DNA of 64,000 nucleotides from contig NC_066287.1 of assembly GCF_905404315.1 (NCBI RefSeq), positions 1,364,001 through 1,428,000 of the forward strand, in the 5' to 3' direction. This document shows, piece by piece, positions 54,770-64,000 of the stretch. Numbering within the stretch: position 1 is the first letter of the stretch; every line of letters begins with the position of its first letter. The stretch is from Leptidea sinapis (taxonomy: Eukaryota > Arthropoda > Insecta > Lepidoptera > Pieridae). The translations under genes were made by a program, and so were the position numbers. The notes beneath the pieces are model-generated. The model had not been told where the DNA came from and did no database searches. It saw only the letters and a list, made by a program, of their open reading frames with translations.

Positions 54770-55960
54770 TTGTTTGTTAATTATAGAGGTATATTTTAAT
54801 TTGCAATTTTTTCGTTAAATCTTACGTTTTTTGAGTAATTAAAGTGTAAATTGTAATAAATACCTCAAAATTGTACATAATGATTAAAAAAAAATTCAAA
54901 TTTGAGTTTTTTTTTTATTTTTTGCATTTTCTGTGAATATTTCCTATAGAAATGTATATTTTTTTACACCATCACAAAGTACATATTTCAACGAACAAAA
55001 AGCCCCCAAAGTTTTTGAAAAAAGCTGATATTTTGACGTCAGAATTTTCGATTGAAAATAATGGTGCTTTTTTGATATTAAGTTAAAATAAGCCGAAAAA
55101 ATAAATATTTTAAATCAAATAAATTACAGTGTATTTGGGACATAACAAGGTAAGTTTTTACCAAATTTAGTAGAAAAAATTTTTTTTTGAAAAAGATATA
55201 AATAAAAAACTAAAAACTTGTTTTTTGGAATATTTCACCTAAATTTTGAACCAATTAACTTTTTTCCATAGGACTTGTCGTTTTGCCGGAAATCAAGATA
55301 AACCACTAACCCTAACCCCCCCCCCCCCCCATTTTCCACTTCCCGACCTCATATCGCCCGTAATTTATTTTTCCCTTAATTTTTGTTATATTCTTGTCAT
55401 TTTCTAATGGGTTCATCCTATTATTATTTTGTTTCACTTTTTATCATTTTCAAAGGCTTCGGCACTGGTCTAATATTCTATATTTCAGCTTTATTTATAT
55501 ACGACGTGTTTTGTCTATATTTGGCAATGAAAATCATCTCATATGTATGTTAATATGTCTCACATATATGATAAGTTGAAAAAGTCCAGCTCATGTGTAG
55601 GTAAATAAAAGTTCAAAAAGCTTCCACATTGGCACTGGGTATGGTATGAAGTATGGTGAATGTAGCAATTAAAACGAATTGAAGTATGCAGAGTAAAAAA
55701 AAATATATTATTGTCGACTAAAGTAGTGAATTATTGATAATTTCAATAACTTACGTTGCACAAAGTAATGTAGTAAATATAACCATAAAGAATTGTTATA
55801 GGGAAACGTGCACCTAGAGAGATTAATATTATTTTATAGTTGGAACTTCTTTTAAAATTTACCCTGATGCTACTGTGCCGCCACCCTAATATAATACTTT
55901 TTGACGGACACTTTTTCATATACACAGATGATACTCCTTACCTCTACCCTCCATAGGGTT
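54770..55960. other. AT-rich non-coding stretch with a C15 run
   Basis: A homopolymer of about 15 C (55316-55330) follows 'ccactaaccctaa'. The rest has long T and A runs. No gene was recognised. Confidence 0.45.
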
Positions 55961-55961
55961 T

Positions 55962-56400
55962 ATTCCGATATTCACTGCGAGCACTGCACAGTGCTACCAC
56001 TGTAGAAATATTCGTTCCGTTATGGACTGCCAGTACACTGCCGCAGTACCCTAGGGAAATATATGACGTCATAAATCGCCGCCATATTCTACTGAGAGCA
56101 CTGGCGTTTTCGAGATAACGTACTCACAGTACTTTGATCACGTGATCAGTCAAAACCACTCGAGTGCCTAACTGTTACGCCTAATATTTTTAGTTTGACA
56201 GTACTCCAACAAGAGTTTTTTTAATGAACTAGAAAACTTTTTTACACTCATTTGAATGCTGCGTCAAAAAATGCTGCTGACAGTATATGGGATTGCGTTC
56301 CGTTTTAAATAGTAACCAGTATAACTGGCTATAAAGGAACGGCTTCACAGTATACTAAATTGACGTCACACTGTACAGTGGTCGTAGTGGATATCGTCAT
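55962..56400. mobile_element. TIR element, about 435 bp
   Basis: The left end 'cgatattcactgcgagcact' and the right end (reverse complement 'cgatatccactacgaccact') are inverted repeats, extending past cactgcacagtg / cactgtacagtg and, with gaps, to the 'cgttccgtta' and 'ccgttccttta' blocks. There is no open frame. It lies about 250 bp beyond the 3' end of the chitin-binding gene. Confidence 0.6.
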
Positions 56401-56618
56401 TGATTGTCAGTGACAGTAACATATTATATAAGAACACACACATACACTGGCTACTGTTTTTATGCATAAAGTATCCGTACAATTTTAGTATTTTTCACAG
56501 AAGTTTGTACGATACTTCATCAAATACATATTTCATTATTTTAACGGTAAACTTTCCGAGCGGAAATGTTAAATAAATCTCATAAATTAAAATGTATTAA
56601 TTAAACTAATCTAAAATA

Positions 56619-56624
56619 TTTATT
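56619..56624 (-). promoter_or_regulatory. Poly(A) signal of the chitin-binding gene
   Basis: AATAAA on the minus strand, 28 nt past the stop codon and in the right orientation. Confidence 0.6.
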
Positions 56625-56651
56625 AACACAATTTGTAAAGCATTCTTCAGT

Positions 56652-56705
56652 TTATAAATCTTCATAGGGGGAGCCACACCGAACGTTGTAAAAATGGTCA
56701 CAAAC
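56652..56705 (-). CDS. Chitin-binding gene exon 4: Cys 5 and 6, stop
   Basis: The acceptor is tttttcag|GT. It encodes VCDHFYNVRCGSPYEDL and ends in TAA (56654-56652). VCDH..NV.C is the standard end of the domain. Confidence 0.9.
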   Translation of the reverse strand, partial: VCDHFYNVRCGSPYEDL

Positions 56706-59499
56706 CTGAAAAATAACACGTTAACGGTTAAACCAATGAGAAATATTTAATATATATAATATATCATATAATTTATCAGGAGGAAACATTACTGGACTAT
56801 TCGTGGACAAATTAAATAAAATAAATTATAAACTCAAATTCAAATATTTTTATTCAAAATAGGATTAAAAATCACATATTGAATGTCAGAAAACTAAAAC
56901 GCATTCGAAATAAAATGCTTCAGACCTGAGAAGAAAGGGCGCAAAAAACTCATCATCATTTTTAAAATTTCGTTACAATATATGCAATATATCTTACTAA
57001 CCGAGCCAAGCGTTCGTGTGACGCATCGACTGTTAATCTTGGTATATCTTGGTACGAGCGCTCAGATGGAACTCAATATGGTCCATAAATTTGGGTACAC
57101 TATGAAATTTTTAATTTATTCGTGATTTTGTCATTTTGAACACCATTGCTGCCAAGCCCGTCAATATCCGGGGCGTTGCAAGTATACGTTGATGTATATG
57201 TAATGTCGCAGGTATATTGTCAAAGCCGTGATATTGTAATTTCACTAGTGATATTATAATGACCCGGCAGATTGTCAATCGACTTCGAGGCAGTTAAATT
57301 GTAAAAAATGAAGTCGATTGACAATCTACCGGGTTATTGTAATATCACTAGTAGACCCACGACCTGCGACATATATACAGGAGTAAAAAATTAGCACTTA
57401 TAACATTTATATTAGGTTAAAATTTAGATTAAAATAAATTGTACCTGAAATTGTTCGTTGAAAAGTGTTCCGTTAGTGCACAAGTCGGTACTTATCAAAT
57501 GTTGTCTCCAGCAGAAGTGAAACACCTGAAATCGATAAACAACATTACAATTATAATTGAGGATCCAGTGCTCTGTGAACGGAGAGATCACTTCATTGTG
57601 TGTCTTCTACCGCATCTATCACGGATCATGCAGAATGCGGACGATTGGCTTAGTTGTTAAGAGCACAGGGATGTAACCCAAGATGCGCGAATTCGAATCC
57701 CACATCGCTAATATTGGTATTAATTAAATTGGTATAAGCAATACACGATAAATATAAATAAAACCAGAGTAAAAAAACCAAAAATTTAAGTTCCGTTCTC
57801 GACTATTTTTACCCAAAAACTCAAACAATTGCAAAGAAATTTAATAAACTGAATGGAATGGAAATATACTCTGTATCGCACTGTTAAGTTTTCCGCTTAT
57901 TGTTGCCGGATTTATATACAAGACCAATTCTGTTTGCGTCCTATTTGATCATGCCGTTTAAGAAATGTTTGAAGTAATTCACCATTCCGAAAGAGACAGA
58001 CACTAATTTGATCTTGATTATAAAAAAATATTGATCTACGATTAAAAACCCAGAGAGAAAAAAAATGAGAACTTTTGTGCTAACTCTACTCTTGTCTCTC
58101 TCTTATGAATAGATAATGATTTACCTGACAACCAGTTTGAACATCAGCGTAGTACCCTCTTGCCCGACCTATGCACGAAAATTGTGTTCTTGGTGGTGTA
58201 CGAAACACGGGATACAATGGTGGGTTGTGTGGTAAATGAAGATCATGGTAGTAATCATACGGGAGCTGGCTCAGCACTGCAGATATTACTGAAAACAAAT
58301 TAACTCTTATTAGATTTGAGATCTCATTCTCGTGGAATAAGAATTTAAAACAACGTGCCGACCGTTTTGAGGTGAACGCGCTTTATTAAAGGAATCCATA
58401 TGGTATCGTCTTGGAAATACCGTACAAGGAAGCCCAGTCCGCAGTTCGGTCAACGTTATAAAAGGTTCCTTGAAAACCATAGAACATACAAATAATATTA
58501 TTTATCAATAAGGCTTGCCAACAGGTTTAAGTCTTAATTACGTTCAGAAATCACATTTAAATCAAAAATAGAGATGCACATCGAACAACAAGCAAATACA
58601 GCTTGCGTTTAAAACAATATCGCTTGGTATGGATTCGGATTAAATATTAATGAAAATATGGAAGCCTAATAATTATTACGAAAATTTTGAACATAAATTA
58701 CTTTTAAGTTTAGTTAAAGAATCACAAAAAATATCAATACTAGTAGCGTGACAGAGTGTTGTTGTGTCCGCAATATATCCTGGACAGCAAGCCATTTTGA
58801 CCCAAATTGGTCCTTTTATTCATTTCATAATAGGACCTATAATTTCTTAATCTATCTTAGGTCTGGGGACAACCAAGGATATCTGTGCAAGCAAGCAAGA
58901 AGCCTCTTAGAATTTTAAACAATAGGATTTGATCCGACACAAAACGGCGTTTCTCAAGAGATTAGAATTTGTTGTATTGTAATCTCTCTGGATATTATTT
59001 AAGTGTAGACAACTTCTTTCGATAGACCATAGATTTATTATTCATGTTTGTACCTATATCGCGATGTTTTAAGAATGAGAACAGGTCGTCTCATGAATGT
59101 AACGAAAAGTTATCAATTATCAAACCTGAAGTTATAATAATAGAATATATAAAAATGAACTGCTGTTCGTTAGTCTCACAAAAACTCGAGAACGGCTGGA
59201 ACGATTTGGCTAATTTTGGTCTTGAATTATTCGTGGAAGTCCAGAGAAGGTTTAAAATGTGAATAAAATGAAAATGCTCGGAATTAAATAAAAACAACAA
59301 TTTTGTTTTTGTGTCCGTCGTTCAGAAATCAAATTGAAAGAATAGTTTAAAATGAATAAGTTACTAGAACTTATATCCTTCTAACTTTCTCAGGGGGTAA
59401 AAAACAAACTTAATTTTATATACAGAACAACGTCTGTCAGGTCAGCTAGTAATAGAATAAAAACATACCTAGTAAAAGAACTGCAATTGTTCTAAGCAT
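56652..59499 (-). CDS. Secreted one-domain chitin-binding (CBM14) protein
   Basis: Minus-strand exons 59499-59469, 58288-58125, 57525-57445 and 56705-56652 join without phase conflict into 330 nt, 109 residues. The signal peptide is MLRTIAVLLLVISAVLS, split by intron 1. A linker with QLPYDYYHDLHLPHNPPLYP leads to the domain with spacing C-x14-C-x5-C-x10-C-x12-C-x7-C, the peritrophin-A/CBM14 pattern, from FSCIGRARGYYADV to VCDHFYNVRC, then GSPYEDL and stop. Proteins of this layout bind chitin in cuticle, tracheal lining or gut peritrophic matrix. A poly(A) signal (AATAAA, minus strand 56624-56619) follows the stop by about 28 nt. Introns carry repeats including a Helitron-like element and a large hairpin. 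The family is sure; the exact orthologue is not. Confidence 0.9.
56830..56995 (-). repeat. Repeat D, minus orientation, in intron 3 flank
   Basis: 'aactcaaattcaaatatttt' opens it and 'cagacctgagaagaaagggc' is the reverse complement of the 'gcccgttcttctcaggtctg' block at 29145 and 61890. It lies inside intron 3 of the chitin-binding gene. Confidence 0.7.
57204..57371. mobile_element. Palindromic MITE in chitin-binding gene intron 3
   Basis: Arms 57243-57286 and 57310-57352 (actagtgatatta...tcgacttc) are near-perfect inverted repeats; outer tips tgtcgcaggt and acctgcgaca extend the symmetry. The intron RNA (minus strand) could fold into this hairpin about 75 nt from the exon 3 donor. Confidence 0.75.
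57445..57525 (-). CDS. Chitin-binding gene exon 3: Cys 3 and 4
   Basis: The acceptor is cgatttcag|GT and the donor CAG|GTACAA, phase 0 on both sides. The 81 nt encode VFHFCWRQHLISTDLCTNGT then LFNEQFQ. The 'C.NGTLFN' part is the conserved centre of CBM14 domains. Confidence 0.9.
57555..57630 (+). pseudogene. CR1-like ORF2 scrap
   Basis: 'ctctgtgaacggagagatca' and 'cattgtgtgtcttctaccgc' belong to the region before RIYHGECS in the CR1-like family. It is only 70 bp, in intron 2 of the chitin-binding gene, antisense to it. Confidence 0.65.
57640..57718 (+). mobile_element. tRNA-like sequence, SINE head or tRNA relic
   Basis: It contains 'tggcttagttgttaagagca' (A-box region) and 'gcgaattcgaatcccacatc' (B-box region) at tRNA spacing. 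It lacks good stem pairing and abuts a CR1 scrap, so a functional tRNA is improbable. Confidence 0.45.
58125..58288 (-). CDS. Chitin-binding gene exon 2: linker and first two Cys
   Basis: The acceptor is tttgttttcag|TA and the donor CAG|GTAAAT, phase 0. The exon encodes ISAVLSQLPYDYYHDLHLPH, PVFRTPPRTQFSCIGRARGY and YADVQTGCQ. The end at TGCQ, just after the second Cys, is a frequent intron position in CBM14 genes. Confidence 0.9.
58370..58480 (-). pseudogene. CR1-like ORF2 scrap
   Basis: Plus strand 'atggtatcgtcttggaaata' and 'aaaaggttccttgaaaacca' are the reverse complement of the RYDMGTF/FSRNFLP region. It lies in intron 1 of the chitin-binding gene. Confidence 0.6.
59141..59449 (+). mobile_element. 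Helitron-like element in chitin-binding gene intron 1
   Basis: The interior 'aaaactcgagaacggctgga' and the end 'gacaggtcagctag' class are present: the hairpin acagaacaacgtctgt precedes caggtcagCTAG|T (59446-59449). The 5' tip is degenerate. Its 3' end is only 19 bp from the exon 1 donor, leaving little native intron. Confidence 0.6.
59469..59499 (-). CDS. Chitin-binding gene exon 1: signal peptide start
   Basis: ATG at 59499-59497 opens MLRTIAVLLL, and the donor is CTAG|GTATGT (phase 1). It is only 31 nt of coding sequence. An E-box-like cacgtg lies at 59545-59550, about 50 bp upstream of the ATG. Confidence 0.85.
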
Positions 59500-59984
59500 T
59501 ATTACTGTAATTATTATTGTAATAAATAAATAAAGCGAGATCGACACGTGCAAGACACGTAAAAGTTAATATCGAACTAATAAATAATAATGCAGTGTGT
59601 TTTTAATTTAGAATGTTAGTACGGATATGGAATAGAGGATGGCTTTATCCAGTAGATCAACAATTTATTCTTATAAATTATTGATCAGTTATTGTTCTAC
59701 AGAAGAAAGAAAGCAAAAAAAGAAAGAATGTTTGGTGCGAGGTGGTTTAAAGAGAAGGGTTCATTGTATGCAGAGACGGTCTAAGCGGATCATTAACAAC
59801 TTCTTAAAGCGTTACTTATTTATTTATTTAGTTTTAGTTACAGTATTATTAATCTAGGAAATAAAGTACTATTGGGGTCTTTGAGTTCAATTTTAACTCT
59901 TAGTATTTCTTAATAATATCACTATTGGGGACATATTAAGGACCTTGACTTTTTCTATTTCCTACATTGTTTCTTTTGTAAATA

Positions 59985-60780
59985 AATGATGTGCATTGCA
60001 TGCACTGCTATGTCGATAACAGTACTAGATATGCCGTATACACGAGTTATGTATTAAATGTAATTGATCTCAATTCACTCAAGTTTGTGCGTTTACCACA
60101 AAAAACCCTGTATGCCGTATCACCGCTCTTTAAAAACACTTCCCTTAATGCCTTGCCTAGTATTGGAATACTGGGTCTCGAAATCTCGAGATTGCCAGTT
60201 CTGCGGTCATCAGGAAGGCAAAGCCAAATTGGGTTTAAAGAAACAGTCATAAATAGAGCATGGCAATACCTCAAGCCGGCCAACATTCTGGTACTTTGCA
60301 AAGTGTAGATTCCGCCTCATATGGAGTATTGATGTCATCTCTGGCCTGGCGCATCCCAATACCAGTTTGAACCATTTGACCGCGTGCAACGCAGAGTTGC
60401 TCAAATTGTTGCGGATACAGAGCAGTGTGAATGGCTAGATCTCTTGGTGTTACATAGAGACGTTCTCCATTGTGTGTCTTTTACCGCATTTATTATACGG
60501 ATAGTTGAATTTCACCTTCGTACAACACGCCATAAATTAAGATATCATCCCCACCATCTGAATGTCTAGCTTATTCAACAGTGTGGTTTTCAAGGACCTT
60601 TCTTCCATGTACAACCCAGCTGGATTGAGCTTCCTTGTGTGGTTTTTCCAGGATGATACGACACGGATACCTTAAAAAAGCGCATACACCGTTCTAAAAG
60701 GCCGGCAACGCTCCGTGATTTCTCTGGTCTTGCAGGAGAATGCCAGCTGCGGTCGTCACTTTACATCAGATGATCAGAAA
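59985..60780 (+). pseudogene. CR1-like ORF2, longest C-terminal copy
   Basis: Shifted frames cover FTTKNPV-like sequence, NTSLNALPSIGILGLEISRL, INRAWQYLKPANILVLCK, then EFHLRTTRHKLRYHPHHLNV, and the 3' UTR ('ggccggcaacgctccgtgat'). This extends the family upstream of the other copies into the thumb region. Multiple stops and frameshifts. Confidence 0.75.
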
Positions 60781-60934
60781 ATATTTTCAAAAATTTTACC
60801 CGCTATTACAAAATTAGCCTATGTGCTATACCAGACCTTCAGCAATTCTGGCGTGATTGAATGCCAAACATACAAACTTTCACATTTATAATACAATTAG
60901 GCTTAGGCACGGGGAAGGGCGCAGGTGTGGGATG

Positions 60935-61262
60935 CGACTTGCGGCGACACTCTGGCTCCTTCTCATGTCCCAGTTACATCAGTTGGTGCTGGGGCTGCTA
61001 CTTCTACTGCTGAAGACGGCCAGCATCGCAAATATGTTGGTCTCAGTGAGTCAAACATCTTTGTGCCGTTTGGTGTCGAGACACTTGGCCCTTAGGGCCC
61101 ATAGGCGCGGAAGATGTTCAAAATACTATCTTCACGCCTCAATAAGGCCCAAGCGCTGGCAGCTATTTCAGTCAACCGATCAGCCTAGCTATCCAACGCG
61201 GAATTGCTGACAGTATTCTTAGAACGCTTCCACGTAATGATAGTTTTAATTTCAAGTAGTCA
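60935..61262 (+). pseudogene. 'FVPFGVETLGPWG' retroelement-associated domain, copy 2
   Basis: The frame reads VWDATCGDTLAPSHVPVTSV, GAGAATSTAEDGQHRKYVGL and SESNIFVPFGVETLGP, then a TAG and a second TAG within four codons, and MFKILSSRLNKA before a deletion. It extends further upstream than copy 1 (17040-17347). It lacks copy 1's 2-nt insertion, so the two decayed independently. Confidence 0.65.
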
Positions 61263-61269
61263 TAGTATT

Positions 61270-61850
61270 AATTGAGTAAGTTATAAGATTTGTTTTCATA
61301 GTATTGTGAATATAGTCATAAGATTTGTTATAGATACAATTTAAAATACTTATTGCATAAACCCGATGTGGTGTCTCTTTTCGCATGACCTAAAGGCTGT
61401 CGCTCGAGATATTATGATGACCTTCTATGTCATACAATATCATTATTATATATGAAACTAGGTGTGAAGTAACTAATGGATAACATTGTGTGGCCTTTGG
61501 TGGTCTAAATTTGGAACTCCAATGCAAACTATAGACTTTTACTACATAGCGTAAAGTCGACTAGACAGCCCAATAATGTGTGACCAATTTTGATTTGTCA
61601 TTCAATTTTAAAATAAACATTTTGACTGTTGCTTCTCAATATATTCTTGATAATATTCTTTATGTTCATAAGTGTACTAACGAATTTTGCTAGAAACTGT
61701 GATAATCATAATGTTAACACGAGGAACAAACATTAACTTGTTATTTCTACTACTCGGATAAGTTGAGTTAGTAAGAATTTTATTGGGCGATGTATATTCT
61801 TTTACAACATGATCCCAGAAAATGTACAAAACAAATTACATTGTAATCCA
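61270..61850. other. Non-coding stretch
   Basis: A short local repeat, 'ataagatttgtt' with 'catagtatt' (61261-61335), occurs twice. Nothing else was recognised. Confidence 0.4.
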
Positions 61851-61854
61851 TATT

Positions 61855-61990
61855 TTTATGAAAAAAAAAAGCCCGCTGAGTTTCTTGCGGCCGTTCTTCT
61901 CAGGTCTGAGACAGTCTATTTTGAATGGGTGGTAGTTTTTGACGTTCAATAAGTGATTTGAATTCTATTTTGAATTAAAATATTTGAATT
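61855..61990 (+). repeat. Repeat D copy
   Basis: 'aaaaagcccgctgagtttct' and 'cttctcaggtctgagacagt', ending 'gaattaaaatatttgaattt'. Confidence 0.7.
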
Positions 61991-62156
61991 TAATATTCAA
62001 AATAAACTGTTTACGACTTGTCAATCAACATCGATGACAGTCACAATAGGTTTTCTTTCCTTTACTATCTTGCTGTATCTTCGCTAGAGATGTTCTCTCG
62101 CGTGCTTTTTTAGTCTAAACACTAGTATATTTATTTATTTATTTAAAGGTTTGACG

Positions 62157-62410
62157 ACCTGTATAGCCGAGTGGTTAGCGATCCTACCTACAAAGCTAGA
62201 GGTCCCGGGTTCGAATCCTGGAAGGTGCAAGCATTTAAATGATGTTTGTTTCTGAGTCATGGATTTTTTAATATATTTATGTATGTTTATATGAATTTAT
62301 GTATGTTTAAGTAAGTATTTTGTATTAAATATATCATTGTCTTGTAACCCGTAACACAGGCTATATATGCTTAGCTTGGGGCAAGATAATTTGTGTAAAA
62401 AGTGTGTCAA
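62157..62410 (+). mobile_element. tRNA-derived SINE, copy 2 (most complete)
   Basis: A-box 'tatagccgagtggttagcga' (62163-62182) and B-box 'gggttcgaatcctgg' (62207-62221) form the tRNA-like head. The body 'atatatgcttagcttggggc' and tail 'agataatttgtgtaaaaagt' match copy 1 at 9244-9440. A different tRNA-like sequence occurs at 57640. Confidence 0.8.
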
Positions 62411-62604
62411 TATTATAAAAAAAAGGTGCTCCAACAACACATACACAATACTCTTAAACTTAAATATTGCACGAAATAGTTCCAGTGTATAAGTAAATTT
62501 CAGGTGCACACACAATAAATGAGAATCATTACCATTGGGCACTTATATTTAACACAATAACTTCGTATTGTTAGTATATTATGCAGACCTATCTATTATG
62601 CATA

Positions 62605-62880
62605 TGTGTTTTTTTATGACGAGAAGGGACGAGACGAGCAGGATGTTCAGCTGATGGTAATTGATACGGCCTCTCCATTACAATGTAGTGCCGCTCAGGA
62701 TTCTTGAAATTCTCAAAAATCTAAGATGTTAAGTCTCATTTGCCCAGTAATTTCACTAGCTACGGCGTCCAGACCGAAACAATAATGCTTACACATTACC
62801 TACTGCTTCACGGCAGAAATAGACGCCGTTGTGGTACCCATAATCTAGCCGGCATTCTGTGCAAAGGAGCATCCCACTGG
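62605..62880 (-). repeat. Repeat A, minus orientation
   Basis: 'gacgagcaggatgttcagct', 'cattacaatgtagtgccgct' and 'catctaagattttt' inverted; ends 'gccggcattctgtgcaaagg'. Nearly complete. Confidence 0.75.
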
Positions 62881-62884
62881 GATG

Positions 62885-63118
62885 TGTCTATATTTCTGAA
62901 ACGAATGGTTAATTATTTAAAAAAATATTAAAATGCTATCCTACTCAACTCGATTTAACGATCTATCAATCCTGGAACAAGATTATGTTCATATTATATT
63001 TTTTATTTTTATTAATAATGTGAAGACTTCACGGACTCGTAAAGTAATTCTTTATGTTGAGAGAATGCTACATAAATCGTCTTTCCATGCACTTTAGTCC
63101 TGAAAAACTTTTAAGTTG
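62885..63118. other. Short unannotated stretch
   Basis: AT-rich; nothing seen. Confidence 0.4.
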
Positions 63119-63119
63119 C

Positions 63120-63260
63120 TTCGGGAGGCTCCTTTGCATACGATGGGTAGCAGATGAGCACTACGGCAGCGTCTTTTTCTGTCATGAAGTAGTAAAGACC
63201 AAGTATTATTGTGTATCGGTTTGAAAGGCGCCGTAACTAGTTTAATTGGTAAATGTCATT
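63120..63260 (+). repeat. Repeat A, partial and divergent
   Basis: 'gggaggctcctttgcatacg' and 'gaaaggcgccgtaactagtt' identify it; a deletion removes the middle. Confidence 0.65.
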
Positions 63261-64000
63261 TCATAAAAGATATAATTAATAAAACGCCCTAAAGAAGCCA
63301 TTCTTTACCTATAGTGTAAAGCTAAAAAAAGAAACTTACTTTTAGAAAGGGTTAAATCGACAGAAAGGATAAAGTTACAACTGATTAATTTCAAAAGTGA
63401 CTGGCGTGTATACATAGAGTAGAGAAAGAGATAGAAAGCCACGTATAGGTGACACAGAAATGGTGAGCTCGCGGCAATTGTCACTCTGTATACCTATCTA
63501 TATCATGTAACGTTACTAAATCTAACGCTCTGGTGTAACGCTAAGATCTGACGCATCGCTTCAAAAGAAGTATTTATGTCTTATATATCTTCAGAAGAAG
63601 GTATAGGGACTGTGTATGCAAAACATTATAATGTATACAATAACAATATTGATATGGTTATAAAAATTAAGCTTAAGTATTTAGTTTATTATGGAATTAA
63701 AATTAAGATTGCTTGTTAGAAAACAATTGTGGTTTACTAATAAATTAGGAGGAAGTACCTATTTATGCAAGAATAATTAAATTTAATTATGAAACATGAA
63801 TCAGTGATAGTATAGTGAATGAAAAATAACTAAATTATAATTGTAATTATTGGTTCAATTAAGGTATCTTTATATGTTTACATTTGCGCGTATAAAGCTC
63901 TGTAAATTGAGGGGCTGTGTTAAGATACTTACTTTAAAGTGTTAATTATAATCTAAATTATGTAGTCTATGGCTTAAAATATTGAAGTGTATTTTTATAT
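63261..64000. other. Terminal AT-rich stretch
   Basis: No supported exon, inverted repeat or known repeat. 'gggtgacacag'-like and 'gtgtatac' blocks near 63415-63500 form a weak inverted pair (gcgtgtatacata / ctctgtatacc). Confidence 0.35.

Noticed and set aside
55305..55332. Telomere-like ccctaaccccc
   Set aside because: One imperfect unit beside a C-run; insect telomere repeats are TTAGG and would appear in arrays.
1..64000. CRISPR array, phage or bacterial operon
   Set aside because: No spaced direct repeats, ribosome-binding sites or dense coding; genes have introns and insect-type mobile elements.

Overview
The window is AT-rich nuclear DNA from a moth or butterfly (Lepidoptera). The evidence is dispersed repeats I recognise from many lepidopteran genomes, a cecropia-type mariner, lepidopteran CR1/Jockey, I and RTE retroelements, and two insect genes with short exons and phase-conserved introns. 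There is no bacterial gene structure, CRISPR array, or rRNA or tRNA cluster.

Only two host genes can be supported. On the plus strand, five exons between 20795 and 39005 encode a complete, trypsin-like S1 serine protease domain; the N-terminal exons were not found and probably lie upstream. It resembles the conserved Drosophila protease I know as CG8170 (from memory). Its first visible intron is 10.5 kb and full of transposons, and a decayed copy of its last exon lies about 1.5 kb downstream. On the minus strand, four small exons (59499 down to 56652) join into a complete 109-residue secreted protein: signal peptide, Pro/Tyr/His-rich linker and one six-cysteine chitin-binding type-2 (CBM14/peritrophin-A) domain. 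It is a one-domain cuticle or peritrophic protein, invisible to long-ORF searches because its exons are 31-164 nt.

The rest is mostly mobile DNA. From left to right: 0-20 kb holds Helitron-like elements, a nested insertion with 6-bp target duplications, a PIF/Harbinger-like MITE, RTE and RNase H retroelement relics, a tRNA-derived SINE, a 5'-truncated CR1-like element nested in a fold-back MITE, and a 370-bp tandem dimer. 20-39 kb (protease gene) holds a hAT-like MITE with an 8-bp target duplication 43 bp from an exon, a 1260-bp mariner with intact ends, several TIR elements, and a solo LTR inside a retroelement relic. 43-53 kb holds a CR1/Jockey-like element with one stop codon in its RT domain and an almost full-length (5.6 kb) I-clade element with four visible lesions, then a Tc1 relic. 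53.9-54.8 kb holds the broken end of a Cys-rich (CXC) protein gene. 55.9-64 kb is the chitin-binding gene and more repeats.

I found no new multi-gene system. The most useful observations are the hidden chitin-binding gene, the solo LTR carrying a tRNA-like block and restoring its target frame, the precise target-site duplications that order the insertions, a well-formed 60-nt candidate cassette exon in the protease intron, and the Cys-rich relic.
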